A stretch of DNA of 63,661 nucleotides from NCBI RefSeq assembly GCF_000417505.1, contig NZ_APHY01000002.1:1-63661 (forward strand), written 5' to 3'. A program made the position numbers and the translations under genes. Below, one piece after another: positions 8,268 to 17,452 of the stretch. The notes beneath the pieces are model-generated. The model saw only the letters and a program-made list of their open reading frames with translations, was not told the DNA's origin and made no database searches. This DNA is from Megasphaera sp. NM10. GTDB taxonomy: Bacteria; Bacillota; Negativicutes; Veillonellales; Megasphaeraceae. Every line of letters starts with the position of its first letter. Position 1 is the first letter of the stretch.

Positions 8268-9602
8268 TTAATCCATCCGTTCCGCTACGAGGTCATAGGC
8301 AAAGCCCTGGGCGATGCGGACGGGAATCATATCGCCAGGCTGTACATCCTGGGCGTCTTCCAGATAGGTCAGGCCATCGACGTCGGGAGCCTGGATTTCA
8401 ATGCGCCCGACAGCCTGGCGGATACCCTTTTCTTCTTCTACTCTTTCGACGAGCATCGTATGGACAGAGCCTTCCAGTTCCTGATTGCGGATTTCCGATA
8501 CCTTGGCCTGGATGGCCATGAGCTGATGATACCGTTCTTCCTTGACTTCTTCCGGAATCTGGCCGTCCATGAGGGCTGCCGGCGTGCCGTCTTCGCGGGA
8601 ATAGGTGAAGACGCCGACATCGTCGAATTCCGTTTCCTTGACGAAATCACAGAGTTCCTGGAATTCTTCTTCCGTTTCGCCAGGGAAGCCGACGATGAAC
8701 GTCGAGCGCAGGGTCAGCTTGCGGCCGTGACTGCAGAGCTTCTTCATGAGGCTGCGCACATCGGCTTCGGAATCGCGGCGGTTCATGCGCTGCAAGACGG
8801 ACTGGGAAATGTGCTGGAGCGGCAAGTCGACGTAGGGACAGATTTTTTCTTCCTTGACGATGAGGTCCATCAATTCATCCGTAAAGTAGTGGGGATAGAG
8901 ATAGAACAGGCGGATCCAGCGGATGCCGTCGATCTTCACCAGCTGGCGCAGCAGTTCCGGCAACAGGGAATGACCGGCCAGGTCGACGCCATAGCTCGTC
9001 GTGTCCTGGGCGATGAGGTTGACTTCCTTGACGCCGTCGGCTGCCAGCTGCTGTACTTCGGCGACGACGGAATCGACGGGCCGGCTGTACAGCTTGCCCC
9101 GTACATGGGGAATGATGCAGAACGAGCAGCCGTTGTTGCAGCCTTCGCCGATTTTCACATAGGCACTGTACTTCGGCGTCGTCCGCAGGCGGCTCGTATT
9201 CTGGTTGTAGAGATGGCTGACATCGTCCATGAAGCAGGCTTTGCGCCCTTTCTTGACCGTATCGATGGCTTCCCAGATGCGGTCCCACGAACCGGTTCCC
9301 AAGAGGGCGTCGATTTCCGGCATTTCCTTCATCAAATCTTCTTTATACTGCTGGCTCAGGCAGCCCGTGACGATGAGTATCTTGCATTTCCCCTCCGTCT
9401 TGTAGCGGGCAGCCTGCAATATCGTATCAATGGATTCCTGCTTGGCTTTTTCAATGAACGTACACGTATTGACGATAATGATATCCGCCTGGGGCAGGTC
9501 CTCTGTGATCTCCATATGGCGGTCGCGGAGGATGCCCAGCATGACTTCCGTATCAATAAGGTTTTTGGAGCAGCCTAAGCTGACAAATCCGATTTTTTCC
9601 AT
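8268..9602 (-). CDS. rimO: Ribosomal protein S12 methylthiotransferase RimO
   Basis: RimO is a radical-SAM enzyme that adds a methylthio group to the conserved aspartate of ribosomal protein S12. The 444-residue protein starts with GFVSLGCSKNLIDTEVMLG, the UPF0004 domain holding the first cluster's cysteines. The radical-SAM motif CNNGCSFC (CxxxCxxC) follows in the middle, then a TRAM domain near the C-terminus (VERVEEEKGIRQAVGRIEIQAPDVDG). The GCSKNLID and EGCNN signatures fit RimO better than MiaB. It lies 16 bp before cinA in the ftsK-to-recX cluster. Confidence 0.95.
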   Translation of the reverse strand: MEKIGFVSLGCSKNLIDTEVMLGILRDRHMEITEDLPQADIIIVNTCTFIEKAKQESIDTILQAARYKTEGKCKILIVTGCLSQQYKEDLMKEMPEIDALLGTGSWDRIWEAIDTVKKGRKACFMDDVSHLYNQNTSRLRTTPKYSAYVKIGEGCNNGCSFCIIPHVRGKLYSRPVDSVVAEVQQLAADGVKEVNLIAQDTTSYGVDLAGHSLLPELLRQLVKIDGIRWIRLFYLYPHYFTDELMDLIVKEEKICPYVDLPLQHISQSVLQRMNRRDSEADVRSLMKKLCSHGRKLTLRSTFIVGFPGETEEEFQELCDFVKETEFDDVGVFTYSREDGTPAALMDGQIPEEVKEERYHQLMAIQAKVSEIRNQELEGSVHTMLVERVEEEKGIRQAVGRIEIQAPDVDGLTYLEDAQDVQPGDMIPVRIAQGFAYDLVAERMD

Positions 9603-9608
9603 GTATCT

Positions 9609-10653
9609 TTACTTTTCCTTTCCGAAGCGAATTGATTTGATCCACCAGGCCTGCAAATCGCGGCGGCCCTGATCAGAATACTGTTTTTTTACGGGGAATA
9701 AGACGAGCTCCCGGCCTTTGGCATCGACTTCCGGGTTGGCCGGCGGCAGGGCTTCGCTCAAAAAAATGTGTCTCTGCCGCAAGACGTCAATAGCATCGGG
9801 CGAATAGAGCCAGTCGATGAAGGCGTTGGTCAATTCTCCATCTTCACACCAGTTGGTGACAGCCGCACCGGTCAGCCAGTACGACGTGCCGTCTTGAGGA
9901 TAGAGGATGAAGATCGGCGCCCCGTCTTTGTAATACTGCCGGGCGACGGACGCGTCGGCGACGCCCATATCGGCTTCGCCGCTGGCTACGCGGCGGACAT
10001 TGACCGACATGGACTTAGAATAGGCCGCTACATGGCTCTGGAGCGAGCTCAGATAGCGTTCACTGTCTTCCATGCCTCTCATTTCCACAAAAGAACAGAG
10101 GAACTCGCCGGCCATATCCATGGATGCCAGGTCCGGGAAAGCCAGGACCATACCCGGGTCGGTCAACAGGTCGTCCCAGGACTGGATCTGCATGCCCCGC
10201 CGTTCGTAATAGGCCTGGCTGAGGACGAAGACCATAGGGTTATACCAGAGGCCATTCCAGAGCTGTTCCGGGTCCTTCATGGACGGCGGCACTTTATCCG
10301 TGACCGGTGAGGCGTAGGGCTGCAAGATGCCGTTTTTCTTCTGAGCACTGCAAGTCGTCTTCCGAGGCGATGAGGATATCGGGCTTGACGCCGCCGTCGT
10401 CCTTCAGGGACTGGCGGATCTCGCTGTCGCTCTTGGAATAGATCTGGACGCGCAGATGTTTCTGTTCGTAAAAGCGCTGGGCCAGGCCGTCGTTGACATC
10501 CTGAGGCAAGTCGGAAAAGACGACGAGATGGCGTTCGGCTTCATACGCCCGCTGTGCTTCTTCCTGCTGGCGCTGTACCAGGATGGGCCCGCACAGGCCC
10601 AGGAGCAGGATGACGAAGAGGCTGAGCACGATAAAGGGCACGAATTTCTTCAT
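9609..10653 (-). CDS. Membrane-anchored extracellular solute-binding-like protein (frameshifted, orphan)
   Basis: The start ATG at 10653 follows AGGTG and gives MKKFVPFIVLSLFVILLLG, a single N-terminal membrane helix or uncleaved signal without a good lipobox. Residues 45 onward (HLVVFSDLPQDVNDGLAQRFYEQK, then KPDILIASEDD) match the start of type-1/iron-class periplasmic binding proteins. The frame breaks near 10342-10350; the downstream part resumes as LQPYASPVTDKVPP and runs to 9609. A gain of one base or loss of two would explain it. No permease or ATPase gene is nearby, so ligand and transport role are unknown. It overlaps the end of ygiQ slightly. Confidence 0.7.
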
Positions 10654-10658
10654 TAGCT

Positions 10659-12548
10659 TCACCTGAATTTTCTAGTCTTAGCCGGTCCCCTCCCCTGCCT
10701 GCGGGGCGGAGCGGCATGCCGGCCGGCCTTATCGGGCCGTCTCCCTGCCTGATGGCGCCGCGGCGCGATGAGGCATTTGGGACCGTATCCGATGAGGTCC
10801 CGTCGGCCGGCCAGGCACAGGGCCTTATAGACAATATCATAATTGGCCGGGTTCTTATACTGCATCAGGGCCCGCTGCATCTGTTTCTCTTCCGGCCGGC
10901 GGGCGACGTAGACTTTTTCACCCGTCAAGGGATTGAGGCCTGTATAGTACATGGCCGTCGACAGGCTTCCAGGCGTCGGGATGAAGTCCTGTACCTGTTC
11001 CGGCTGCATATGCATATCCCGAAGGAATTCGGCCAGGGCGACGGCATCTTTCAGGGTACAGCCGGGATGGCTGGACATGAAATACGGGACGAGGTACTGT
11101 TTCTTCCCCAGTTCCCGGTTGGCTTCATCGAACCAGTCCTTGAACTTCAGGAAGGCATGGACGTCGGCCTTGCCCATGAGGTCCGTCACGTGCTTGACGA
11201 CGTGTTCCGGCGCCACTTTCAGCTGGCCGCTGACGTGGTACTGACAGAGTTCCTTGACGAAAGCCTTGTTGTGGTCGGCCAGGACGTAGTCATAGCGCAG
11301 GCCTGAGCGGACGAAGACCTTCTTGACGCCTTTGACGCTGCGTATTTCCCGCAGCAGCTTCAGATAATCGTCGTGGGACGTATTGAGGTTCGGACACGTT
11401 TCGCTGCCGATGCAGTGGCGGTTGCGGCAGGCCCCGTCGGTGAGCTGCTTGGCACAGGCGACGTGGCGGAAGTTCGCCGTCGGGCCGCCGACATCGTGGA
11501 TGTAGCCTTTGAAACCGGGCAGATGGGTCATGCGCTCCGTTTCCCTGACCAGTGATTCATGGCTGCGATGCTGGATGATGCGGCCCTGATGGCTGGCAAT
11601 GGCGCAGAAATGGCAGTGGCCGAAACAGCCGCGCTGGCTGGTCAGGCTGAACTGGACCTCATGCAGGGCCGGAACGCCGCCGGCTGCGTCGTAATCAGGA
11701 TGCCAGCGCCGCTGGAAGGGCAGTTCGTAGATAGCATCCATCTCGGCTGTCGTCAGCGGCAGGGCCGGCGGCGTCTGGACGACGAAGCGGTTCTCTGACG
11801 GCTGGATGATAGTCTTGCCGTAAAAGGGATCCTGTTCTTCGTACTGCATCTTGAAAGCCTTGGCAAAGGTCAATTTATCCTTCTTGACGTCTTCATAAGA
11901 CGGACAGACGACGGTCTTATCTGAAATGGGCGGCCGGCTGGTGACGTAGCAGATGCCGCGGATGTCGTACATTTCGGCGACGGTCTTGCCTTCGGCCAGA
12001 GCGTCGGCGATTTCGACGACGGAATGTTCCCCCATGCCGTAGCTGAGGATGTCGGCCTTGCTGTCCAGGAGGATGGAATGGCGCACTTTATTGGACCAGT
12101 AATCATAGTGGGCAAAGCGGCGCAGGCTGGCTTCGATGCCGCCGATGATGATGGGCACATCCTTATAGGCTTCCCGCATGCGGTTGGCATAGACGATGGT
12201 CGCCCGTTCCGGCCGGTGGCCGGCTTCGCCGCCTGGCGAATAGCTGTCGCGGCTGCGGAATTTCTTGGCTGCCGTCTTTTCATTGAGCATGGAATCGAGA
12301 TTGCCGGCTGTAATCAAAGCGGCCAGCCGCGGCCGTCCCAATTTCTTGAACGGTTCGGCACTATGCCAGTCGGGCTGGGAAATGATACCGACACGATAGC
12401 CCCGGCTTTCCAATACGCGGCCGATGAGGGCTGCGGCAAAACCGGGGTGATCGACATAGGCGTCGCCATTGATGTAGACAAAATCGAGCTGATCCCAGCC
12501 GCGGCGTTCCATGTCCTCCCGGCTGGTTACTAAGAATTTCTCGCGCAT
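10659..12548 (-). CDS. YgiQ-family radical SAM protein (UPF0313)
   Basis: This 629-residue protein has a B12-binding-like N-terminal half (DQLDFVYINGDAYVDHPGFAAALIGRVLESRGYRVG shortened here to its start) and a radical-SAM core with CFGHCHFC (CxxxCxxC) near residue 310. Later blocks such as VAPEHVVKHV and YFMSSHPGCTL are characteristic of YgiQ. The biochemical function of the family is not established. The C-terminal tail is short, basic and rich in Arg, Gly and Pro. It starts 12 bp after rodZ and reads into the solute-binding-like gene, so it is probably co-transcribed with the ftsK-rodZ-rimO-cinA-recA cluster. Confidence 0.85.
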   Translation of the reverse strand: MREKFLVTSREDMERRGWDQLDFVYINGDAYVDHPGFAAALIGRVLESRGYRVGIISQPDWHSAEPFKKLGRPRLAALITAGNLDSMLNEKTAAKKFRSRDSYSPGGEAGHRPERATIVYANRMREAYKDVPIIIGGIEASLRRFAHYDYWSNKVRHSILLDSKADILSYGMGEHSVVEIADALAEGKTVAEMYDIRGICYVTSRPPISDKTVVCPSYEDVKKDKLTFAKAFKMQYEEQDPFYGKTIIQPSENRFVVQTPPALPLTTAEMDAIYELPFQRRWHPDYDAAGGVPALHEVQFSLTSQRGCFGHCHFCAIASHQGRIIQHRSHESLVRETERMTHLPGFKGYIHDVGGPTANFRHVACAKQLTDGACRNRHCIGSETCPNLNTSHDDYLKLLREIRSVKGVKKVFVRSGLRYDYVLADHNKAFVKELCQYHVSGQLKVAPEHVVKHVTDLMGKADVHAFLKFKDWFDEANRELGKKQYLVPYFMSSHPGCTLKDAVALAEFLRDMHMQPEQVQDFIPTPGSLSTAMYYTGLNPLTGEKVYVARRPEEKQMQRALMQYKNPANYDIVYKALCLAGRRDLIGYGPKCLIAPRRHQAGRRPDKAGRHAAPPRRQGRGPAKTRKFR

Positions 12549-12560
12549 ATGGCTCCTTAT

Positions 12561-12964
12561 TTAAATTAAAATCCAAATGATGAGCAGCAGGAAAATGATG
12601 ATGCCGGCAATGATAGTGATTTCCGGCCATTTTCCCTGACGCTGCTTCTTCTTTTTATTGCTGTCCTTGCGGACTTTCTTCTTTTTGACGGGCATGATGG
12701 TCCGCACTTCCGGCTGCGGCGTCCGTTCTTCGACGTTTTCCTTGTATTCCCGGGCCAGGGCGATGCCGTCCAGTTCCAGGAAAATGCCGTAATTGCGAAG
12801 AAAGCCCTTGACGAAGACGGCGCCGGGAATGGCATCGTATTCGTCCTTTTCCAGGGCTTCCAGGTATTCCCGCTTTATATTGAGGGCATCGGACACGTCT
12901 TGTAGTGTCAGCCTTGTTGTTCTCTTGCCAGTCGCAGCACTTCTCCGATCGACGATTCGTTCAC
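12561..12964 (-). CDS. RodZ-like membrane-anchored helix-turn-helix protein (frameshifted)
   Basis: RodZ links MreB filaments to the envelope. A GTG start at 12964 behind GAGAGG encodes NESSIGEVLRLAREQQG and then stops; the next frame continues with LTLQDVSDALNIKREYLEALE, so one missing base in the GGC-CTG stretch (about 12911-12913) splits an otherwise normal RodZ HTH_25 domain. The remaining protein has a Lys-rich linker (residues 85-105) and a C-terminal membrane helix (ITIIAGIIIFLLLIIWILI). It lacks the large periplasmic domain of E. coli RodZ. It lies between ftsK and ygiQ; a weak -10-like TATAAT at 13003-13008 may give it its own promoter. Confidence 0.8.
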
Positions 12965-13036
12965 TGTTGTTCCTCTCCCCATTCTCTATAATCGTACCTT
13001 TTATTATATAACAGATACGGCCAGGGGTACAGGGGT

Positions 13037-15580
13037 TCAGCTCAAATACTTCTGCTGGACTTCGTCGGCCGTCATGAGGATTTCCCTGGGCTTGCTGCCG
13101 TTATTGGGGCCGACGATGTGCATGGCTTCCATCATGTCGATCATGCGGGCTGCCCGCGTATAGCCGACGCGGAAGCGGCGCTGGAGCATGGACGTCGAAG
13201 CCTGGCCCGTTTCCAGGACCATGTCGATGGCCTGGCGCATGAGGTCGTCTTCAAAGAAATCGACGCTGTCTTCGGGATTTTCCGACTGGGCCTTCTGGAC
13301 GGCTTCATCGTAATTGGGACCGCCCTGGGCCTTGATGAATTCGACCATTTCGTCGATTTCCGAATCGGAAATGAAAGCGCCCTGGACGCGGAGAGGCTTG
13401 GAAGCACCGAGAGGATAGAAGAGCATGTCGCCCTTGCCAATCAGTTTTTCTGCACCGGCCATGTCGAGGATAGTCCGTGAATCGACCTGGCTGGAAACGG
13501 CGAAGGCAATGCGGCTCGGGACATTGGCCTTGATGAGACCCGTCAGGACATCGACAGACGGCCGCTGTGTCGCCAGGACGAGGTGCATGCCGCAGGCACG
13601 GGCTTTCTGGCCCAGGCGGATGATGGACTTTTCCACGTCGTCTGAGGCCATCATCATGAGGTCGGCCAATTCGTCGATGATGATGACGATGAAAGGCATC
13701 GTGTCTTCCGGATGGAGTTCATTATAGCGGGAAATATCCCGCGTATGGGTGATGGCGAAGCGCTTATAGCGGTCGTCCATTTCCCGGACAGCCCAGCGCA
13801 GGACGCTGGCGGCCTTCTTCGGGTCCGTGACGACTGGCGTCAGCAAGTGCGGGATGCCGTTGTAATTGGATAATTCGACGACCTTCGGGTCGATGAGGAT
13901 GAGCTTGACGTCTTCCGGCCGCTGCTTGAAGAGGATGCTGGCAATGAAGGTGTTGATGCAGACACTCTTGCCGGACCCGGTCGAGCCGGCTACCAGGAGA
14001 TGAGGCATCTTGGTCAGGTCGGCGACGATGGGGTTGCCGGCAATGTCTTTGCCCAGGCAGACCGGGACGCCGCCGGCGGCCTTGCGGAACGTATCCGTGT
14101 CGATGACATCGCGCAGATTGACACCGGTCAGCTTTTTATTCGGCACTTCGATGCCGACGGCCGCTTTGCCGGGAATCGGCGCTTCGATGCGGATATCCGT
14201 GGCGGCCAGTTTCAAGGCGATATCATCGGCTAAGTGGACGATTTTGCTGACTTTGACGCCCGCTGCCGGTTCCAGCTCGTAACGGGTGATAGACGGCCCC
14301 TGGCTGGCATTGAGTATCTTGGCATCGATGTTGAAGCTCTGCAGCGTTTCCTGGAGGATGCGGGCATTTTCCCGGACTTCATCGCTCAGGCCGATGATAT
14401 GCTGCGGCCCCGGTTTGAGCATGCTCACCGGCGGCAGGCGGTACGTCTTTTCGCCAGCCGCTTTGGGAACGGCACTGCTCCCTTCTTCGCTGGTTTCGAC
14501 AGCGACGCTGCTCTTTTCGACTTCAATGGGCTTGACGTCGCCCATATCATGGCCAAGGACATCCGTTTCTCCGGCCAGTGAAGCCGCCGGCGCTGCCGGG
14601 CCGGGCTGTACGTCATGGGCCGTCGGCACTGTATCGCCGACGACGGTTTCATGTATCTGACTGTAAGGCCGGGCGTCTTCCGGCATTTCCTCCGGCGTTT
14701 CCGGAACTTCTTCATACGAATCGTCGCTGGCCCAATCGTAAGGCACGTCTTCTTCGATAGGGCTGGCATCGAAGCGGACTTCTTCGACGCCGTTGCCCAA
14801 GTCGCAGGCATCGGCAATGGTTGAGGCCGGGCGTTCCATATCAGCGGGATAATCATCGGGATTCCCACAAGCGGGACGCCCTAACGGGTCGTCCCCTACA
14901 ACCGCCTGCAAATCGAAGATGCGGCGGCGTTCATGCCACTGTTTCAGGGACTGGGATGCGTCCTGAAGGCCTTCGACGGCCTTACCCGACACTTTGGCCG
15001 CTTCCTGGCCGGCCTTGTCGGCTACGACAGCCACAGGCTTAGAAATAGACCAATTCTTCCAGACCAGGAAGGTGACGATGCAGGCACCGGTAATAGCCAT
15101 GACAGCTCCAAAAAATCCAAGAAACCGCCGCAGGACCAAGGCCATGACGGCCCCGACGATTCCCCCGCCGACAGATAAGCTGTGCGGCAGGAATTCCGTC
15201 CCTTCCGGGATGACCAGCAAATGGACCAGCCCCAGGAGGAGGATATAGATCCACGTCCCGACGGCCCACGATTTCGACACTGGGCAGGCCTTGCGGATGA
15301 CGATGTATTTCAGGCCCAGGACGATGAGGGACAGGCTGACGACGATCCGGCCCAGGCCGAAGATATACGATAAGATATCGTCGACGCTGTGGCCGATGCG
15401 GCCTGTATCGACGCCGATGAAGCCGGCCGTCGCAAAGACGCCTGCGAGGATACAACAAATACCTATGATTTCATATTTCAAAAGTGGCGACGTCCCTGCC
15501 TTCCTGGCAGTCTTCGCCTTCTGACGCGTGCCAGTCGTCCGCTTGGTGCGGCTGGTTTTACGGGTCTTTCCTTTTGTCAA
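13037..15580 (-). CDS. ftsK: DNA translocase FtsK/SpoIIIE
   Basis: FtsK pumps chromosomal DNA through the closing septum and helps resolve dimers. The 847-residue protein starts at TTG behind AAGGTG, with a very basic N-terminus, then four membrane helices (about residues 35-170). A long acidic and Pro-rich linker reaches about residue 400. The motor has Walker [10 protein letters not shown] near 533 and Walker B LILIDPK. The C-terminal gamma winged helix ([22 protein letters not shown]) reads KOPS-like sequences in relatives. It lies 24 bp from the rarA stop and about 70 bp before rodZ. Confidence 0.95.
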   Translation of the reverse strand: MTKGKTRKTSRTKRTTGTRQKAKTARKAGTSPLLKYEIIGICCILAGVFATAGFIGVDTGRIGHSVDDILSYIFGLGRIVVSLSLIVLGLKYIVIRKACPVSKSWAVGTWIYILLLGLVHLLVIPEGTEFLPHSLSVGGGIVGAVMALVLRRFLGFFGAVMAITGACIVTFLVWKNWSISKPVAVVADKAGQEAAKVSGKAVEGLQDASQSLKQWHERRRIFDLQAVVGDDPLGRPACGNPDDYPADMERPASTIADACDLGNGVEEVRFDASPIEEDVPYDWASDDSYEEVPETPEEMPEDARPYSQIHETVVGDTVPTAHDVQPGPAAPAASLAGETDVLGHDMGDVKPIEVEKSSVAVETSEEGSSAVPKAAGEKTYRLPPVSMLKPGPQHIIGLSDEVRENARILQETLQSFNIDAKILNASQGPSITRYELEPAAGVKVSKIVHLADDIALKLAATDIRIEAPIPGKAAVGIEVPNKKLTGVNLRDVIDTDTFRKAAGGVPVCLGKDIAGNPIVADLTKMPHLLVAGSTGSGKSVCINTFIASILFKQRPEDVKLILIDPKVVELSNYNGIPHLLTPVVTDPKKAASVLRWAVREMDDRYKRFAITHTRDISRYNELHPEDTMPFIVIIIDELADLMMMASDDVEKSIIRLGQKARACGMHLVLATQRPSVDVLTGLIKANVPSRIAFAVSSQVDSRTILDMAGAEKLIGKGDMLFYPLGASKPLRVQGAFISDSEIDEMVEFIKAQGGPNYDEAVQKAQSENPEDSVDFFEDDLMRQAIDMVLETGQASTSMLQRRFRVGYTRAARMIDMMEAMHIVGPNNGSKPREILMTADEVQQKYLS

Positions 15581-15604
15581 AACAGTTCACCTTCTACTAA
15601 TAGA

Positions 15605-16924
15605 TTACTTGCCGCCACGGCGCTTATGCCAGGCAGCTGCCATGCTCCCTTCCTGTCCATAGGGCCGTTCCCGGTAATAGGACGCTCCTTTCAAAGCATC
15701 GGGCAGATACTGCTGGGCCACCCAGCCCCCATCGAAATCGTGAGGGTACTGGTAGGTCAGGCCATGGCCCATAGCGGCGGCGCCGCTGTAATGGCTGTCG
15801 CGTAGATAATCGGGCACATCGCCACAGTCCTTATGGCGGACGTCGGCCAGAGCCGCATCGATAGCCATGTAGGCGCTGTTGCTCTTCGGCGCACAGGCCA
15901 CGTAGATGACGGCTTCGGACAGGATGATGCGCCCTTCCGGCCAGCCGACGAACTGGACGGCCTGGGCAGCGGCATTGGCGATGACCAGAGCCTGGGGATC
16001 GGCCAGTCCTACGTCTTCAGCCGCACAGATGACCAGGCGGCGGGCGATGAAGGACGGCTGTTCTCCGGCGTCGATCATACGGGCCATATAGTGCAGGGCC
16101 GCATCGGGGTCGGACCCACGCATACTCTTGATGAAAGCCGATACCGTATCGTAATGGGCATCGCCTTTCTTGTCATACGTATAGACCTTATGACCGGCTA
16201 CTTTTTCGATAGCGTCGTGTGTGATATGGCCGCCAGCCGGGACGACCATGCAGACCTGTTCCAGCAGGTTGAGGCCGACGCGGGCATCGCGGTCGGCCAG
16301 CCGCGCCAGGGTTCCCAGCATCTCATCGCTGGCCGTGATGCCCAGCGAGCCCAGGCCTTTTTCTTTATCCGTCAGAGCCCGCCGCAGGACGGCCATGACG
16401 GCCTGTTCCGGCAGGGGCTTCAGCTGGATGACGCGCAGGCGCGACAATAAGGGGCGGTTGACTTCAAAATAAGGATTTTCCGTCGTCGCCCCGATGAGGA
16501 TGACCGTCCCGTCTTCGACATACGGCAACAGGACGTCTTGCTGGCTTTTATTGAAGCGGTGGATTTCGTCGATGAAGAGGATCGTCCGCTTTTGATATAA
16601 ATGGATGGCATCCTGCGCCGCCGCGATGACTTTGCGCAGTTCCGCCGTCCCGGCCGTGACGGCGTTGAGGGTTACGAAACGGCTGTCCGTCTCATTGGCA
16701 ATGACATGGGCCAGCGTCGTCTTGCCGACGCCAGAGGGACCGTAAAACAAAAGGGACGGGATCGTGTCCTTCTCGATGAGGGTCCGCAGAAAACTGCCCG
16801 GGCCGATGAGGTCGTCCTGTCCATAGATGTCATCCAAAGATTCCGGCCGCATGCGGACGGCCAGCGGCGCATAGTCCCGGCCGCTCCGTTCATCAGCCAT
16901 AGAAAATAAATCGTCTCCGCTCAT
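15605..16924 (-). CDS. rarA: Replication-associated recombination protein A (RarA/MgsA AAA+ ATPase)
   Basis: RarA is a clamp-loader-like AAA+ ATPase acting at stalled replication forks. The 439-residue protein has Walker [10 protein letters not shown] at about 62-70, Walker [16 protein letters not shown], a sensor motif ATTENP, and the conserved C-terminal helical MgsA domain ([26 protein letters not shown]). Start [11 protein letters not shown] is preceded by GGAGAG. It is first of the ftsK-to-recX series and directly follows a 6S-like RNA; 6S RNA beside rarA is a recurrent Firmicute arrangement. Confidence 0.95.
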   Translation of the reverse strand: MSGDDLFSMADERSGRDYAPLAVRMRPESLDDIYGQDDLIGPGSFLRTLIEKDTIPSLLFYGPSGVGKTTLAHVIANETDSRFVTLNAVTAGTAELRKVIAAAQDAIHLYQKRTILFIDEIHRFNKSQQDVLLPYVEDGTVILIGATTENPYFEVNRPLLSRLRVIQLKPLPEQAVMAVLRRALTDKEKGLGSLGITASDEMLGTLARLADRDARVGLNLLEQVCMVVPAGGHITHDAIEKVAGHKVYTYDKKGDAHYDTVSAFIKSMRGSDPDAALHYMARMIDAGEQPSFIARRLVICAAEDVGLADPQALVIANAAAQAVQFVGWPEGRIILSEAVIYVACAPKSNSAYMAIDAALADVRHKDCGDVPDYLRDSHYSGAAAMGHGLTYQYPHDFDGGWVAQQYLPDALKGASYYRERPYGQEGSMAAAWHKRRGGK

Positions 16925-16997
16925 TTGTTTGCTCTCCAGACTAAATAGAACGCCGCCAAGTCTCCTCAGCGGCGGACGAAATAACTAAATTCTCGAA

Positions 16998-17186
16998 TAA
17001 GAAAAGAGCCCCACCATGCCGTTTATAAACCGAGTTTTGAGCCTGCCTAAGCAGGTGGGTGTTCTCCTATAAGGGTCGACAGTCCAGTGAAGGCATTGCC
17101 TAACGATATAGAGCCCGAACTCCCAATGTAAAAAGTGTTGGTTCAAAACATCGAGACCATTTACGTACACAGTAGGGTTTCTTCTT
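16998..17186 (-). ncRNA. ssrS: Candidate 6S RNA
   Basis: A strong promoter at 17193-17221 starts a transcript of about 190 nt that lacks a credible reading frame. Its ends pair as a closing stem (CCCTACTGTG with CATGGTGGGG, including G-U pairs). A second long-range helix joins GTTTTGAACC to GGCTCAAAAC, leaving an internal single-stranded region: the rod with central bubble typical of 6S RNA, which mimics open promoter DNA and binds sigma-A polymerase. The 3' side ends in CTCTTTTCTT. The size and position next to rarA support this call; no covariance model was run. Confidence 0.6.
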
Positions 17187-17192
17187 GTATCT

Positions 17193-17221
17193 AGTATAAT
17201 AAAATATAGAAGAAAAATCAA
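17193..17221 (-). promoter_or_regulatory. Promoter of the 6S-like RNA
   Basis: On the minus strand TTGATT (17216-17221) and TATACT (17193-17198) are separated by exactly 17 bp in A/T-rich DNA, immediately after the tkt terminator. Confidence 0.75.
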
Positions 17222-17234
17222 GCCTTGACAAATG

Positions 17235-17268
17235 AAAAAGGCGCTGTCGCATGAAGACAGCGCCTTTT
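17235..17268 (-). terminator. Intrinsic terminator of tkt
   Basis: The stem ggcgctgtc/gacagcgcc has a 7-nt loop and is flanked by A and T runs. It belongs to a family of look-alike terminators in this window (also at 3047, 22364 and 40805). It lies about 185 bp after the tkt stop, the gap being filled by a repeat block. Confidence 0.85.
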
Positions 17269-17452
17269 AAGTGGTTAGGGGCTAGGGGTTAGTGGCTAGT
17301 AGGGGCGCCACGTGGGGCGCCCGTTTCCGTATATGTGAGAATCCCGCAAAGACGCGGCGGGCCGCCCTTTGGGACGGCCCCTACGAACGGCTAACTGCGA
17401 CCTGCGGTCTGCGGGACGCCTTTGGACGTTCCCTACGAGCCACGAACCACGA
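17269..17452. repeat. Composite intergenic repeat block in the tkt 3' UTR
   Basis: Starting at 17270 are four tandem 7-bp units (AGTGGTT, AGGGGCT, AGGGGTT, AGTGGCT), then a 'cacgtg'-centred palindrome (17299-17323). Next comes a hairpin with a ccctttgggacgg core (17356-17390) followed by ctacgaacg. Further 7-bp units (GCTAACT, GCGACCT, GCGGTCT) lead to a second, weaker hairpin. The last units (ACGAGCC, ACGAACC, ACGATTA) run into the tkt stop codon. No gene is visible here. Confidence 0.75.

Noticed and set aside
16985-17221. A 78-codon open frame between rarA and tkt
   Set aside because: It begins within the promoter, lacks a ribosome site and covers the whole predicted 6S-like RNA, which explains the sequence better.
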